64,000 nt of DNA from PHAA01 sp963665865. GTDB lineage: Bacteria > Bacillota > Syntrophomonadia > Syntrophomonadales > Syntrophomonadaceae. The notes below the pieces were generated by a model, which ran no database searches, was not told the origin of the DNA, and was given only the letters and a program-made list of their open reading frames with translations. The stretch covers positions 3,596,001 through 3,660,000 of the forward strand of contig CAXXWF010000001.1 in the NCBI GenBank assembly GCA_963665865.2, read 5' to 3'. Shown in pieces: positions 33,860 through 42,098 of this stretch; the first letter of the stretch is position 1; each line of letters starts with the position of its first letter. The translations under genes and the position numbers were made by a program.

Positions 33860-35437
33860 TTACCCCATTTCCATGTCGGTGGAACTAATGGTGGCAGTAT
33901 CTGCGATAACGCCTGGGTTCTTTTTGTCATGTAAGAATAAAGCTATTATAAATGCCACACCGCACAACACAGCACCTATAATGAAACAGTCGGAAATAGC
34001 CATAACCATTGATTGCTGGGCTACATACTTGTATAGCACAGACATACTAAGGATCGTGCCTCCTTGTGCCCCAAGGCCAGCGTTTAAACCTATCCCCTGC
34101 AAGGCAGAAATCATATTTAGGCCATCCGTCTTATCCATAACTACATTTTGGGCCAAATTAGCATAGTGAAGGGCATTACGCGATTGCATTAAATTTGTCA
34201 TAAGAGCAATTCCAAACGTACTTGCCACACTCCGAACGACATTTCCCAAGGAAGAGGCGGTACCGGTTGATTCCTTCGGAATACTTACCATCCCCACATT
34301 AATGGCTGGTGACAACGCTAGCCCTATTCCTATTCCGCGGATCGATAACCAAAACATCATCGTGTTAAAAGATGTAGACCCGTTAAAGTCCTTCATGGCG
34401 TAAGATGAACCAGCCATAATTACTATGCCGATAAGAATCAGGTACCGAGCTCCATATTTATCGAACAGTTTACCGCTGATGGGCATAGTTATCGCTGTGA
34501 CCAACGCAGGAGGCAGCAAAACTAATCCGGTTTGCATTGCGGTCTGCCCAAGTACGCTTTGCATTAAAAGAGGGAATAAATAAACTACCACTACCAAAGC
34601 CACTTGAACGATAGAAGAAATAATAGTGGACAAAGTAAAAAGCTTATTCTTAAATAATCGCATATCCAGAACCGGTTCTGGACACCGCAGTTCGTGAACT
34701 ACCATCACCAACAGGTTAACAATTCCAACAAACAACATTGAGATAATTACAGGATCTCCCCAACCCATTTGATTGCCCTTGCTTAATGCATATATTAGAC
34801 AAAACAAACCAACGCAGATGGTTGCAATACCTATCGTATCTAATGTCGAAGTTGCGTTTTTCTCCGTTTCCGGCAGCAACGTAATTCCCATAAATATGGC
34901 TAGCAAACCGATGGGTACATTTATATAAAAAAGCATTCGCCAGCTAGCTACCTCAATAAGATACCCTCCCAGAGATGGCCCAATAGCCATGGTTGCCATT
35001 CCGGCAATCCCCCAAACTCCGAGCACCATACCAATTTTGGATATGGGATTAATTCTGAAACAAATCGCCATGCCTAAAGGCATAATGATCCCCGCTCCTA
35101 TCCCCTGCAGCACCCGGCTGAATATCAGCATATTCATATTAACTGATGAACCGCATAAGAATGAGCCCAAAGTAAACACGATTAGCGCAAAAACAAAGGT
35201 TTTTTTATATCCATATTTATCTCCAAAATACCCAGCCAGAGCTATTATGATTCCCTGAGTCAACATGTAAGCAGTGAGCACCCATTGAATGTCGTTGGCA
35301 TTCGTACCAAAGACTGCCATCAGTTTAGATATCGCCACATTTACGATATTTCCGGTAAGACCTTGTAAAAAGGTTCCTATTATGATAACTGAGGTTGCAG
35401 CCCAATTAACTTTATCCTGTAATTCAACGCTATTCAT
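33860..35437 (-). CDS. DHA2-family multidrug exporter (EmrB-like)
   Basis: A 525-residue, 14-helix major facilitator. ATG 35437 has GGGGA at 7 bp and is preferred over TTG 35443. Signatures are GNIVNVAISKLMAVF (helix 1), ALAGYFGDKYGYKKTFVFAL (motif A) and GIGAGIIMPLGMAICFRI (motif B). EmrB-type proteins use the proton gradient to expel lipophilic drugs together with an EmrA adaptor, which is the gene just upstream (9-bp gap). It is the last gene of the TetR-EmrA-EmrB unit. Confidence 0.93.
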   Translation of the reverse strand: MNSVELQDKVNWAATSVIIIGTFLQGLTGNIVNVAISKLMAVFGTNANDIQWVLTAYMLTQGIIIALAGYFGDKYGYKKTFVFALIVFTLGSFLCGSSVNMNMLIFSRVLQGIGAGIIMPLGMAICFRINPISKIGMVLGVWGIAGMATMAIGPSLGGYLIEVASWRMLFYINVPIGLLAIFMGITLLPETEKNATSTLDTIGIATICVGLFCLIYALSKGNQMGWGDPVIISMLFVGIVNLLVMVVHELRCPEPVLDMRLFKNKLFTLSTIISSIVQVALVVVVYLFPLLMQSVLGQTAMQTGLVLLPPALVTAITMPISGKLFDKYGARYLILIGIVIMAGSSYAMKDFNGSTSFNTMMFWLSIRGIGIGLALSPAINVGMVSIPKESTGTASSLGNVVRSVASTFGIALMTNLMQSRNALHYANLAQNVVMDKTDGLNMISALQGIGLNAGLGAQGGTILSMSVLYKYVAQQSMVMAISDCFIIGAVLCGVAFIIALFLHDKKNPGVIADTATISSTDMEMG

Positions 35438-35451
35438 TTTCAAATCCCCAA

Positions 35452-36558
35452 TTATTTAGTCTTAATGGTAACTACGGCAGACATACCCGGCTTTAACTTA
35501 TCATCTTGCTGAATAACGCTTATTTTCACAGGCAGGCGTTGGGCTACTTTCGTATAATTGCCCGATGCATTTTCTGTTGGTAAGATCGAAAAACTGGACT
35601 GAGTAGCTCCAGAGATCTCTTCAACTTGGCCACTGAAAACAATATCAGGATAGGCATCGACGACAATGTTGACCTTATCTCCAACATGTATTCGGGCCAC
35701 ATTTTTCTCTTCAATATTGGCTAAAACCCAGATTCGCTCAGGGCTTGCGATGGTAAACAAAGAGGTTCCAGAGCTAACGTTTTGTCCTTTTAAAGCCACA
35801 ACTTTTACCACATTTCCGCTAATGGGCGATTTAATGGTTGTATGCGCCAAAGCCAGTTGGGCAATATCATAAGTCGCCTTGGCCTGCTTTTCCTGGGCTG
35901 CATAGGCAGCACTGCCGGTATTATTCAAGGTATCTAATTGGATTTGAGCAGTTGAGACGGAATCTTGAGCAGAATTTACATTGGCATTCGCAGCTTCCAA
36001 TGCCTTCGCCGCCGTTTCATATTTCGTTGTACAGCTGTCCAAGGTTTCCTTGGAAACCGCTCCTTGTTGGTATAAAACCATGTTCTTATCCAATATGCGC
36101 TTGCTATCTTCCATGGCTAATTTGTTTATAGCGGCTTGAGCATTGGCGGCAGATAAGGCGCTTTCTGCCTTGGTAACGGACATCTGGGCAGACTTAATAT
36201 CGTTTGGTAACTTGGTAACGGATATATTGCTAAGTTGCCAGGTTGCTTCCGCCTGGGAAGCACTAATAAGATATTGGGAATCATCCACCTTGGCCAGCAG
36301 CTGCCCTACTTGGACACTATCCCCTTCCTGAACATAGACATCTGTAAGCTTACCGGCAACCTCTGCACTGATACTGACCAAATCTGCAGACACTTTCGCA
36401 TTATCAGTTGTGACTGTAGTTGTTAGCTGAATGTACCAACGGATACCTAGAATAGCCACTGCGGCTATGACCAATACTAAGATACCAATGCGTACTGTCT
36501 TGGATATCGGTTTTTTCTTGGGATTCTCGATAGGATTATTAGTTTCTGTTGGATTCAT
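35452..36558 (-). CDS. HlyD/EmrA-type membrane-fusion protein
   Basis: A 368-residue adaptor. ATG 36558 shares its A with the TGA of the TetR gene; GTG 36561 is an alternative. One N-terminal membrane helix (VRIGILVLVIAAVAILGIRW) is followed by a lipoyl domain (KVSADLVSISAEVAGKLTDV), a long coiled-coil hairpin with Ala/Gln-rich arms, and the second lipoyl half (TTIKSPISGNVVKVVALKGQ). The C-terminal beta-barrel is complete. It links the EmrB-like pump to the cell exterior. Translational coupling to the TetR gene is clear. Confidence 0.92.
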   Translation of the reverse strand: MNPTETNNPIENPKKKPISKTVRIGILVLVIAAVAILGIRWYIQLTTTVTTDNAKVSADLVSISAEVAGKLTDVYVQEGDSVQVGQLLAKVDDSQYLISASQAEATWQLSNISVTKLPNDIKSAQMSVTKAESALSAANAQAAINKLAMEDSKRILDKNMVLYQQGAVSKETLDSCTTKYETAAKALEAANANVNSAQDSVSTAQIQLDTLNNTGSAAYAAQEKQAKATYDIAQLALAHTTIKSPISGNVVKVVALKGQNVSSGTSLFTIASPERIWVLANIEEKNVARIHVGDKVNIVVDAYPDIVFSGQVEEISGATQSSFSILPTENASGNYTKVAQRLPVKISVIQQDDKLKPGMSAVVTIKTK

Positions 36559-37187
36559 CACTGTTCCCCCTTAGTTATCCCTTTAATAATTGTTGAGACA
36601 AGCATCTCGAATACTGGGCTTTGTAACCCGGCAGATATATGAGTAGTTAAGTAATTTGCAAATCCTGCACCTGCACAGAGAATCATATTGGTCAAAACAA
36701 CCAGGTCGGACACAATAAATGTTCCTTCAGTTTGGCCTCGTTGGAGGATAGCTGCAATAAGCTTTTTCTTCTGATCATATAGAACAGTCAAACGGTTTTC
36801 TGCAATAAAACCACTAAATGGAATGGTTGCCGTGACTCGCAGCGTCCATGGATTTAGGCGAATAAAGTCAAATTCAAGCTTTATATAGTTCCTCAGCGCC
36901 TGGACAGGATCCGTCTGCGACAAACATTGCTCTTCGATCAAGTAGCATTGCATCTCCAGAGACTTTGAAAAAACTTCAGACATTAATTCATCCTTGTTTT
37001 TAAAATACTGATAAATTGATGCTTTAGCAAAATCAGATTTTATGGCTATATCATCCATGGTAATTGACTCAAAGGTCTTCTCGTTAAGAAGTTGCTCGGT
37101 AGCCTCAATAATGCTTTCCCGTCTAGATTCCCTTTCTCGCTCATGTCTGGCTCTCAACTCATCATCTCCGATACTTTGGTTTATCAA
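36558..37187 (-). CDS. TetR-family regulator of the EmrAB-type operon
   Basis: A 209-residue TetR protein if read from TTG 37187. TTG 37157, which has GGAG 8 bp upstream, would give 199 residues and is equally likely. The helix-turn-helix is ITMDDIAIKSDFAKASIYQY with the standard FKNKDEL after it. The Cys- and Leu-rich C-terminal domain would bind the inducing drug. It is the first gene of the efflux operon and overlaps the EmrA-like gene, so it probably represses its own operon. Confidence 0.88.
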   Translation of the reverse strand: MINQSIGDDELRARHERERESRRESIIEATEQLLNEKTFESITMDDIAIKSDFAKASIYQYFKNKDELMSEVFSKSLEMQCYLIEEQCLSQTDPVQALRNYIKLEFDFIRLNPWTLRVTATIPFSGFIAENRLTVLYDQKKKLIAAILQRGQTEGTFIVSDLVVLTNMILCAGAGFANYLTTHISAGLQSPVFEMLVSTIIKGITKGEQ

Positions 37188-37667
37188 TATGACTGTTATT
37201 TGTAATTATGAATGCTGTTCATATTGCCGTCAAGGATTATTTTTCCATCAATACTTACCAGTTTTCTGCTTTCCTTTACTACGATCATATAACAAGTACC
37301 AAGACAAGCTTTTCCTGTTCGCTGAAAAGTTGATTGCTTTCTGCACGGTTCGATCCGATTTTGTATATCAATTTGTCACCACAACCGAAATTTTTAAAAT
37401 ACTGTTTAATAGCATCAAAAAAGATTATAAGCTCGGAGACCTAAATCACGCTTTTCAGCTACCATTTTTTCATTTTCGAGCAGGAATTCTTCAATTGCTT
37501 TAATATTTAAATCAGAATAAAATTGAATTTGAAAACCAACCACTCTTCGAGCTCCGAGATTGGCTTCTCCCGATGTTAATGAATTGTCAGGTGAAGGTAG
37601 GGCAATTGAAGTCGAACGGTTTTTGCAGCCCAAAAATCACCAAAAATAATAATTGGAGGATGAGATA
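37188..37667. other. Gene-free region between divergent units
   Basis: About 480 bp separating the TetR gene from the secreted cadherin-like protein. The frames present lack ribosome sites or family resemblance. A minus-strand frame at 37415-37633 contains a plausible stretch (GARRVVGFQIQFYSDLNIKA) that may be a gene fragment, but I cannot name it. A ribosome site GGAGG at 37655 belongs to the next gene. Confidence 0.4.
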
Positions 37668-39995
37668 ATGACCAAAAATCTAAATTTTAAGAGGATAATA
37701 GCCTGGTGCTTGGCACTCTTTCTGGTGACCGGGTCGGTGATTTGTATACCGAGACCAGCCCAATCGTTAACATCAATTCCTACAACAAATTTGTCTAGCA
37801 ATGCCAATCTTAGTGATCTGTGGCTATCGTCCGGGGCGCTGTCACCAACTTTTGCATTGGGAACGACCTCCTATACCTCGACTTCCAGTGGTTCCACTGC
37901 CCAGGTAAGGCCCTATGCGGCGGAGAGCAATGCCACGATTACCGTTAACGGGAAGCCGGTTGCCAACGGGCAATGGTCTGACGTTGCTCCCTTGAACCCT
38001 GGTCCCAACATGATTACGGTTAAGGTTACTGCCCCGGACCTGGCAACCACCAAGACTTATTCCATCATAGTTACCAAACCTGCTGCCAATGACACCAATT
38101 TACGAAGTCTCAAGATAAGTGTAGGTTCTCTAAGTCCAAGTTTCACTTCAAGTAATGTGAGTTATAAAGCAATAGAGGACAATAGCACGAGCAGTATTAA
38201 AATAGTGGCTCAAGCAGAAAATGACTTTGCTGTAATCACCATTAATCGGCATACCAGCACCAGCAGTACGTATGAGCAGGTTGTTCCCCTCAACGTTGGG
38301 TTGAATGCCTTCTCAATTGCAGTAACATCGCAGGATAGAACTACGACAAAATCATACAATATCACGGTAACCAGGAAGAACACCTCTACAGCTGCCAGCT
38401 TCGGCATTACGGTTCCATCATCTACGACTACGAAGAATACACTTAATTTCACGGTTAAGGCCCTGGATGCCAACAAGAATATCGTCTCCGGCTATACCGG
38501 CATAATGCACTTCACCAGCAGTGACGTCTCTGCAGACTTGCCCAGCGACTGTACTTTATATAATGGGGTTGGCTATTTTAGCGCGATCTTAGGTACGGTT
38601 GGCAGACAGACGTTGACAGCAACTGATACAATTTTTACTGCGATCACAGGTACATCGCCATCTATCAAGGTGGTTCCGAACCAACAACAGTCATCCAGCG
38701 ATTATTTTCTTAGCGGGCTGGAACTGAACACGGGAAATATTATACCGACATTCGATAAAGGGATTACTGATTACACGAATATAGTTGACAATTCAGTAAC
38801 ATTTGTTCAGATCTGTCCCAACGCCGAGGAGCCTAACGCCCAGATATCTATAAATGGAGAGGCAGTAACCAGCGGCCAATTTTCAACCCGCCTGCCCTTA
38901 AACGTGGGAGATAATAGGTTTAAAATCCAGGTCATCGCCCAAAATGGCGTTGCTACCAGGACCTACATAGTCACCGTGACCAGGACTGGAGATATGCAGC
39001 AACTTTCCAACAATGCCAACCTCAGCTCACTCAGACTAAGTACAGGCGAAATTTCGCCTTCTTTTGCTCCGGCCACAGCTGACTACACTCAAAGTCTGGA
39101 CAATACTATAGGCACAGTAAAGCTGACTGCAACTGCTGAGGATAGCCAGGCTTCTGTTACCATCAACGGCATAGCCGTTGCCAGCGGAGCTACATCCCAA
39201 GTTATTTCCTTGGCTGGAGGAGAAAATAAAATTATTGTCCAGGTGACAGCTCATGACAGTAAGACTATCAAAACGTATACTATTAATGTGACCAGATCTT
39301 CTTCCGAAAATTCACAGGGAGTTCCAACTGCCCCCTCAGGTTTAAACGCGATGCTCTCTGGGACCAAAATTGATCTCTCCTGGATGGACAATTCCAATAG
39401 CGAGGATGGTTTCATAGTCGAGCGCAAGCCCGCCGGTGGCACCTACTCCCAAGTGAGCACTGTAGGTGCCAATGTTACCAGTGCAACTGATTCTGGACTT
39501 TCCCCGCAGGTCTCATACTATTACCGTGTTCGTGCCTTCAATTCTTCCGGTAACTCCAGCGACTCTAACGAGGCACTGCCTACAACGGCAACCACTCAAA
39601 CTGTAATGCGCTTTGACATCGGAAAAAGCGATTATTATGTAAACGACCAAACACAAACCATGGATGCACCCCCTATTATCATCGAAGGAAGAACACTGCT
39701 GCCCATAAGGTACGTTGCAATCCCTCTAGGAGTCAGCGTTGATTGGAATGAATACCAGCAGAAGGTCACAGTCTCGCTGAAGGACAAAACGATTGAACTG
39801 TGGATAGGGCAGGGTACGGCCAAAGTGAACGGTGTCTCTACGCCCATCGATCCCGATAACCCGAACGTGGTACCTATTGTTGTACCGCCCGGACGCACCA
39901 TGCTTCCTTTACGTTTCATAGCCCAGAACCTTGGTTACCAGGTAGACTGGAATGATTCCACTCAGGAGGTGAAGGTTACCTATTCCCAACCTTAA
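37668..39995 (+). CDS. Secreted multi-domain protein: cadherin-like repeats, Fn3, copper amine oxidase N-like domain
   Basis: A 775-residue exported protein starting at ATG 37668 behind GGAGG. Signal peptide at residues 1-33 (cleavage near RPAQS). Four cadherin-like beta-sandwich (PF12733) repeats share NLSDLWLSSGALSPTF-type openings and KTYSIIVTK-type ends, at about 45-145, 147-245, 350-445 and 450-550. A bacterial Ig/invasin-like domain sits between repeats 2 and 3. A fibronectin type III domain covers about 560-650. The C-terminal 120 residues are a copper amine oxidase N-terminal-like domain, seen in Firmicute surface proteins and not itself enzymatic. No cell-wall sorting motif. Role in envelope or adhesion is inferred. 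Confidence 0.9.
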   Translation: MTKNLNFKRIIAWCLALFLVTGSVICIPRPAQSLTSIPTTNLSSNANLSDLWLSSGALSPTFALGTTSYTSTSSGSTAQVRPYAAESNATITVNGKPVANGQWSDVAPLNPGPNMITVKVTAPDLATTKTYSIIVTKPAANDTNLRSLKISVGSLSPSFTSSNVSYKAIEDNSTSSIKIVAQAENDFAVITINRHTSTSSTYEQVVPLNVGLNAFSIAVTSQDRTTTKSYNITVTRKNTSTAASFGITVPSSTTTKNTLNFTVKALDANKNIVSGYTGIMHFTSSDVSADLPSDCTLYNGVGYFSAILGTVGRQTLTATDTIFTAITGTSPSIKVVPNQQQSSSDYFLSGLELNTGNIIPTFDKGITDYTNIVDNSVTFVQICPNAEEPNAQISINGEAVTSGQFSTRLPLNVGDNRFKIQVIAQNGVATRTYIVTVTRTGDMQQLSNNANLSSLRLSTGEISPSFAPATADYTQSLDNTIGTVKLTATAEDSQASVTINGIAVASGATSQVISLAGGENKIIVQVTAHDSKTIKTYTINVTRSSSENSQGVPTAPSGLNAMLSGTKIDLSWMDNSNSEDGFIVERKPAGGTYSQVSTVGANVTSATDSGLSPQVSYYYRVRAFNSSGNSSDSNEALPTTATTQTVMRFDIGKSDYYVNDQTQTMDAPPIIIEGRTLLPIRYVAIPLGVSVDWNEYQQKVTVSLKDKTIELWIGQGTAKVNGVSTPIDPDNPNVVPIVVPPGRTMLPLRFIAQNLGYQVDWNDSTQEVKVTYSQP

Positions 39996-40160
39996 TATTA
40001 CTTGTTCCTTTGGCCAGAGGAGATATTACCCATCTGTAACTTGGTCGAGTATTTATCTTCAGAGCTTGGATATTAGCATTTATATTTTTTTAATTACCAC
40101 CTACCTTAGTGGTCAAGGGATTACAATACTTAACCTTACATGGACATTGCCGAATTACCA

Positions 40161-40194
40161 AGAGGTTTCAGACTTAGGGCTGGAACCTCTTTTT
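40161..40194 (+). terminator. Terminator downstream of the secreted protein, resembling the tRNA terminator
   Basis: AGAGGTTTCA pairs with TGGAACCTCT around a 10-base loop, then five T residues. Its left flank (AATTACCAAGAGGTTTCAG) parallels the tRNA terminator at 8089, and a GTAGCC element follows at similar distance, so this whole stretch is related to the attachment region. Confidence 0.65.
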
Positions 40195-40212
40195 CATATA
40201 TTTTATAAAAGA

Positions 40213-40262
40213 TAGGGCAGGAGTAGCCCTAGAGTAACCGTAGGCCACACTTCAAATTTCAT
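40213..40262. repeat. GTAGCC direct-repeat element, diverged copy
   Basis: GGAGTAGCC, five bases, then GTAACCG, lying just after a tRNA-type terminator as in the copy at 8149. Similarity fades after about 50 bp. Confidence 0.45.
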
Positions 40263-40459
40263 ACCCATGATTTACAAAGAAACGTACTATTGCCCGCACA
40301 TGAATGTAAAATTCCAGGGTAATGCCGATATGTATTAAAAGGGGAATTATTAGGGAGGGGAGGTTTCACAGGCTACTGAAACCGTTATAATGCCCTGCTC
40401 ATGAAGGAAGATAAACGATTAAAGGCCTACCAAATAAAGCACATTATTTAATGATTCGG

Positions 40460-40690
40460 CTATTTAATCGTCATATGAGGGTCCAAATTCTGGGTTAAAT
40501 ATAGCTTATAAGAAACGTGAAAGATAGATTCTCTCGGGTAGATACGGATCCTTAAATGATCTGCTTTAATCAGTTCTTTAGTGTTTTCGTGAGTAGCATT
40601 GATTACGTTCAACAAGGATAGAGGATGTAGTTGTTTTGCCGATAATTGGCGGGCAACCCGGCATATTTGTGAATTCGCCCCTTTGGAGAT
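40460..40690 (-). pseudogene. Possible gene fragment of unknown family
   Basis: Seventy-six sense codons on the minus strand end in TAG. There is no ATG near the beginning, but TTG codons are present. The translation has protein-like composition, with stretches such as NATHENTKELIKADHLRIRI and YPRESIFHVSYKLYLTQNLD. A stop directly precedes it and no ribosome site is evident, so a broken C-terminal fragment is more likely than a working gene. I do not recognise the family. Confidence 0.3.
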
Positions 40691-40732
40691 TTAGCTGGCG
40701 AAAAAATATTTGATTAAGGAAGGAATAAGGCG

Positions 40733-41710
40733 ATGATTAGAACCGATTTAAGAAAAATAATTGTGATAATGACATTTTTGAGTATGATTTTTTCTGCCTC
40801 ACTGGCCCTGGCTGCGGGTACATCTGAGCCGCTGGACGTGAACTCTATAACAATAATTAACAATGCTGGGATTCCCGACAAGGTGACGGTAATGGTAGAG
40901 GCGGGCGGTGTCGCTAGCGGCGATACCTTAAAGGTATATGCAGATCCAGATTTAATCCGGCTTTTGGGGAAGGCCACGGTTGCCAAAACTGCTACGACGG
41001 CAACAGTAAGCATCAAACAACTCGGCTCGACCGCAGGAAGCGTTTATGTAACCAGAACCGGAAAGGGTTGTCTGGAAAGTGATACAACCCAAACGGAATA
41101 CCTAGCCGAAACACAGTCTGAGCAGCCTTCAGGCGTCAATGTAGTGATTAGCAACAATACCAATTTGCCAGACACGGTGACGTTGGGTGGTATCGCTGCC
41201 GGTGATACGGCAACCTTTAAGGTATATACAGATTCCAACCTTAAGGTGCTTTTGGGGCAGGCGAAGGTTAACAAAAATGATACGAGTGCAACGGTAAAGA
41301 TTAAACAACTTGGCTCGATTGCAGGAAACGTATATGTAACCCAAACCCTAACCGTTAACGGTCTAGCCGAAGCTGAAAGTGATGCCACTGAAGTATTCTA
41401 TGATGCCGAGACACAGTCTGCACCGCCGGATGTGAACCACATTCTGATCATAAACAATAGTACCAGTAATGATCTGATTATAGTATATGGATTGATGCCG
41501 GACGATTTGATCAGCATCTACACGGACAAAGCTCTAAATAATCTATTAATATCGGATTCGGTGCTTACAGGAGAGACTCAGGTAGTCTTAAACGCAACTC
41601 TAAATAACAGCGGTGGAAATTTATTTCTAACCCGTACCAGAGGGGGGCAAACAGTTACAAGTTCTTACCCTAACGTGAAGAAGGCCTATTCGGCCGCGCA
41701 GAATAATTAG
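40733..41710 (+). CDS. Secreted three-repeat protein
   Basis: A 325-residue exported protein. Start ATG 40733 follows AAGGAAGG. Signal peptide at 1-27 (MTFLSMIFSASLALAAG). Three tandem units of about 90-100 residues follow. Each opens with an IINN/VISNN line, has GDTLKVYAD or GDTATFKVYTD, and the first two end with SIKQLGSTAGSVYVT or KIKQLGSIAGNVYVT; the third is more diverged. This repeat type is common in secreted and S-layer-associated Clostridia proteins and is all-beta. Function is unknown. It is followed by a perfect terminator at 41725. Confidence 0.85.
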   Translation: MIRTDLRKIIVIMTFLSMIFSASLALAAGTSEPLDVNSITIINNAGIPDKVTVMVEAGGVASGDTLKVYADPDLIRLLGKATVAKTATTATVSIKQLGSTAGSVYVTRTGKGCLESDTTQTEYLAETQSEQPSGVNVVISNNTNLPDTVTLGGIAAGDTATFKVYTDSNLKVLLGQAKVNKNDTSATVKIKQLGSIAGNVYVTQTLTVNGLAEAESDATEVFYDAETQSAPPDVNHILIINNSTSNDLIIVYGLMPDDLISIYTDKALNNLLISDSVLTGETQVVLNATLNNSGGNLFLTRTRGGQTVTSSYPNVKKAYSAAQNN

Positions 41711-41724
41711 CTCAGCTATTAAAT

Positions 41725-41767
41725 AAAGAACAGGGATTCGGTTCCATAGCGAATCCCTGTTCTTTTT
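41725..41767 (+). terminator. Strong terminator after the three-repeat protein
   Basis: AAAGAACAGGGATTCG pairs perfectly with CGAATCCCTGTTCTTT around a 9-base loop and runs into T residues. Confidence 0.9.
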
Positions 41768-41945
41768 GCAGGCTAAACCGAGTGATAATGGCTCAGACCA
41801 TGGCTGTTCCAAATAGTCACTAAAGAGACTTTATCCTAAAGTTATTAGTAACCATATGAAATTCTACATTGGATAGTAAATAATCTACTTAATGAGCACA
41901 ACGTATCACCGATATTTTTATAAGAGTACGGGTTGTCTGCTGATA

Positions 41946-41974
41946 TTAAGACCATTTGGGAATTATGTTATAAT
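41946..41974 (+). promoter_or_regulatory. Probable sigma-A promoter of the metF-like gene
   Basis: TTAAGA, 17 bp, TATAAT. It lies about 125 bp upstream of the coding start. The leader then carries the hairpin GCCGTT-CATGC / GCAT-AAACGGC at 42005-42031. Confidence 0.6.
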
Positions 41975-42098
41975 TTACGTATGGTTAACACAACCCCATA
42001 AACCGCCGTTCATGCCAATAGCATAAACGGCTTATAATAAGAAGCGGGTTTGTTATTCTGGGACATACCGGATACTGGTTTTAGGGGAGGAGAAGCAA

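Noticed and set aside
37415..37633. A 72-residue minus frame before the secreted protein
   Set aside because: No ribosome site and no recognisable family; kept only as a note in the gap description.
42005..42031. SAM or other methionine-type riboswitch in the MetF-like leader
   Set aside because: Only one short hairpin is present; the leader is too short and has no known core.
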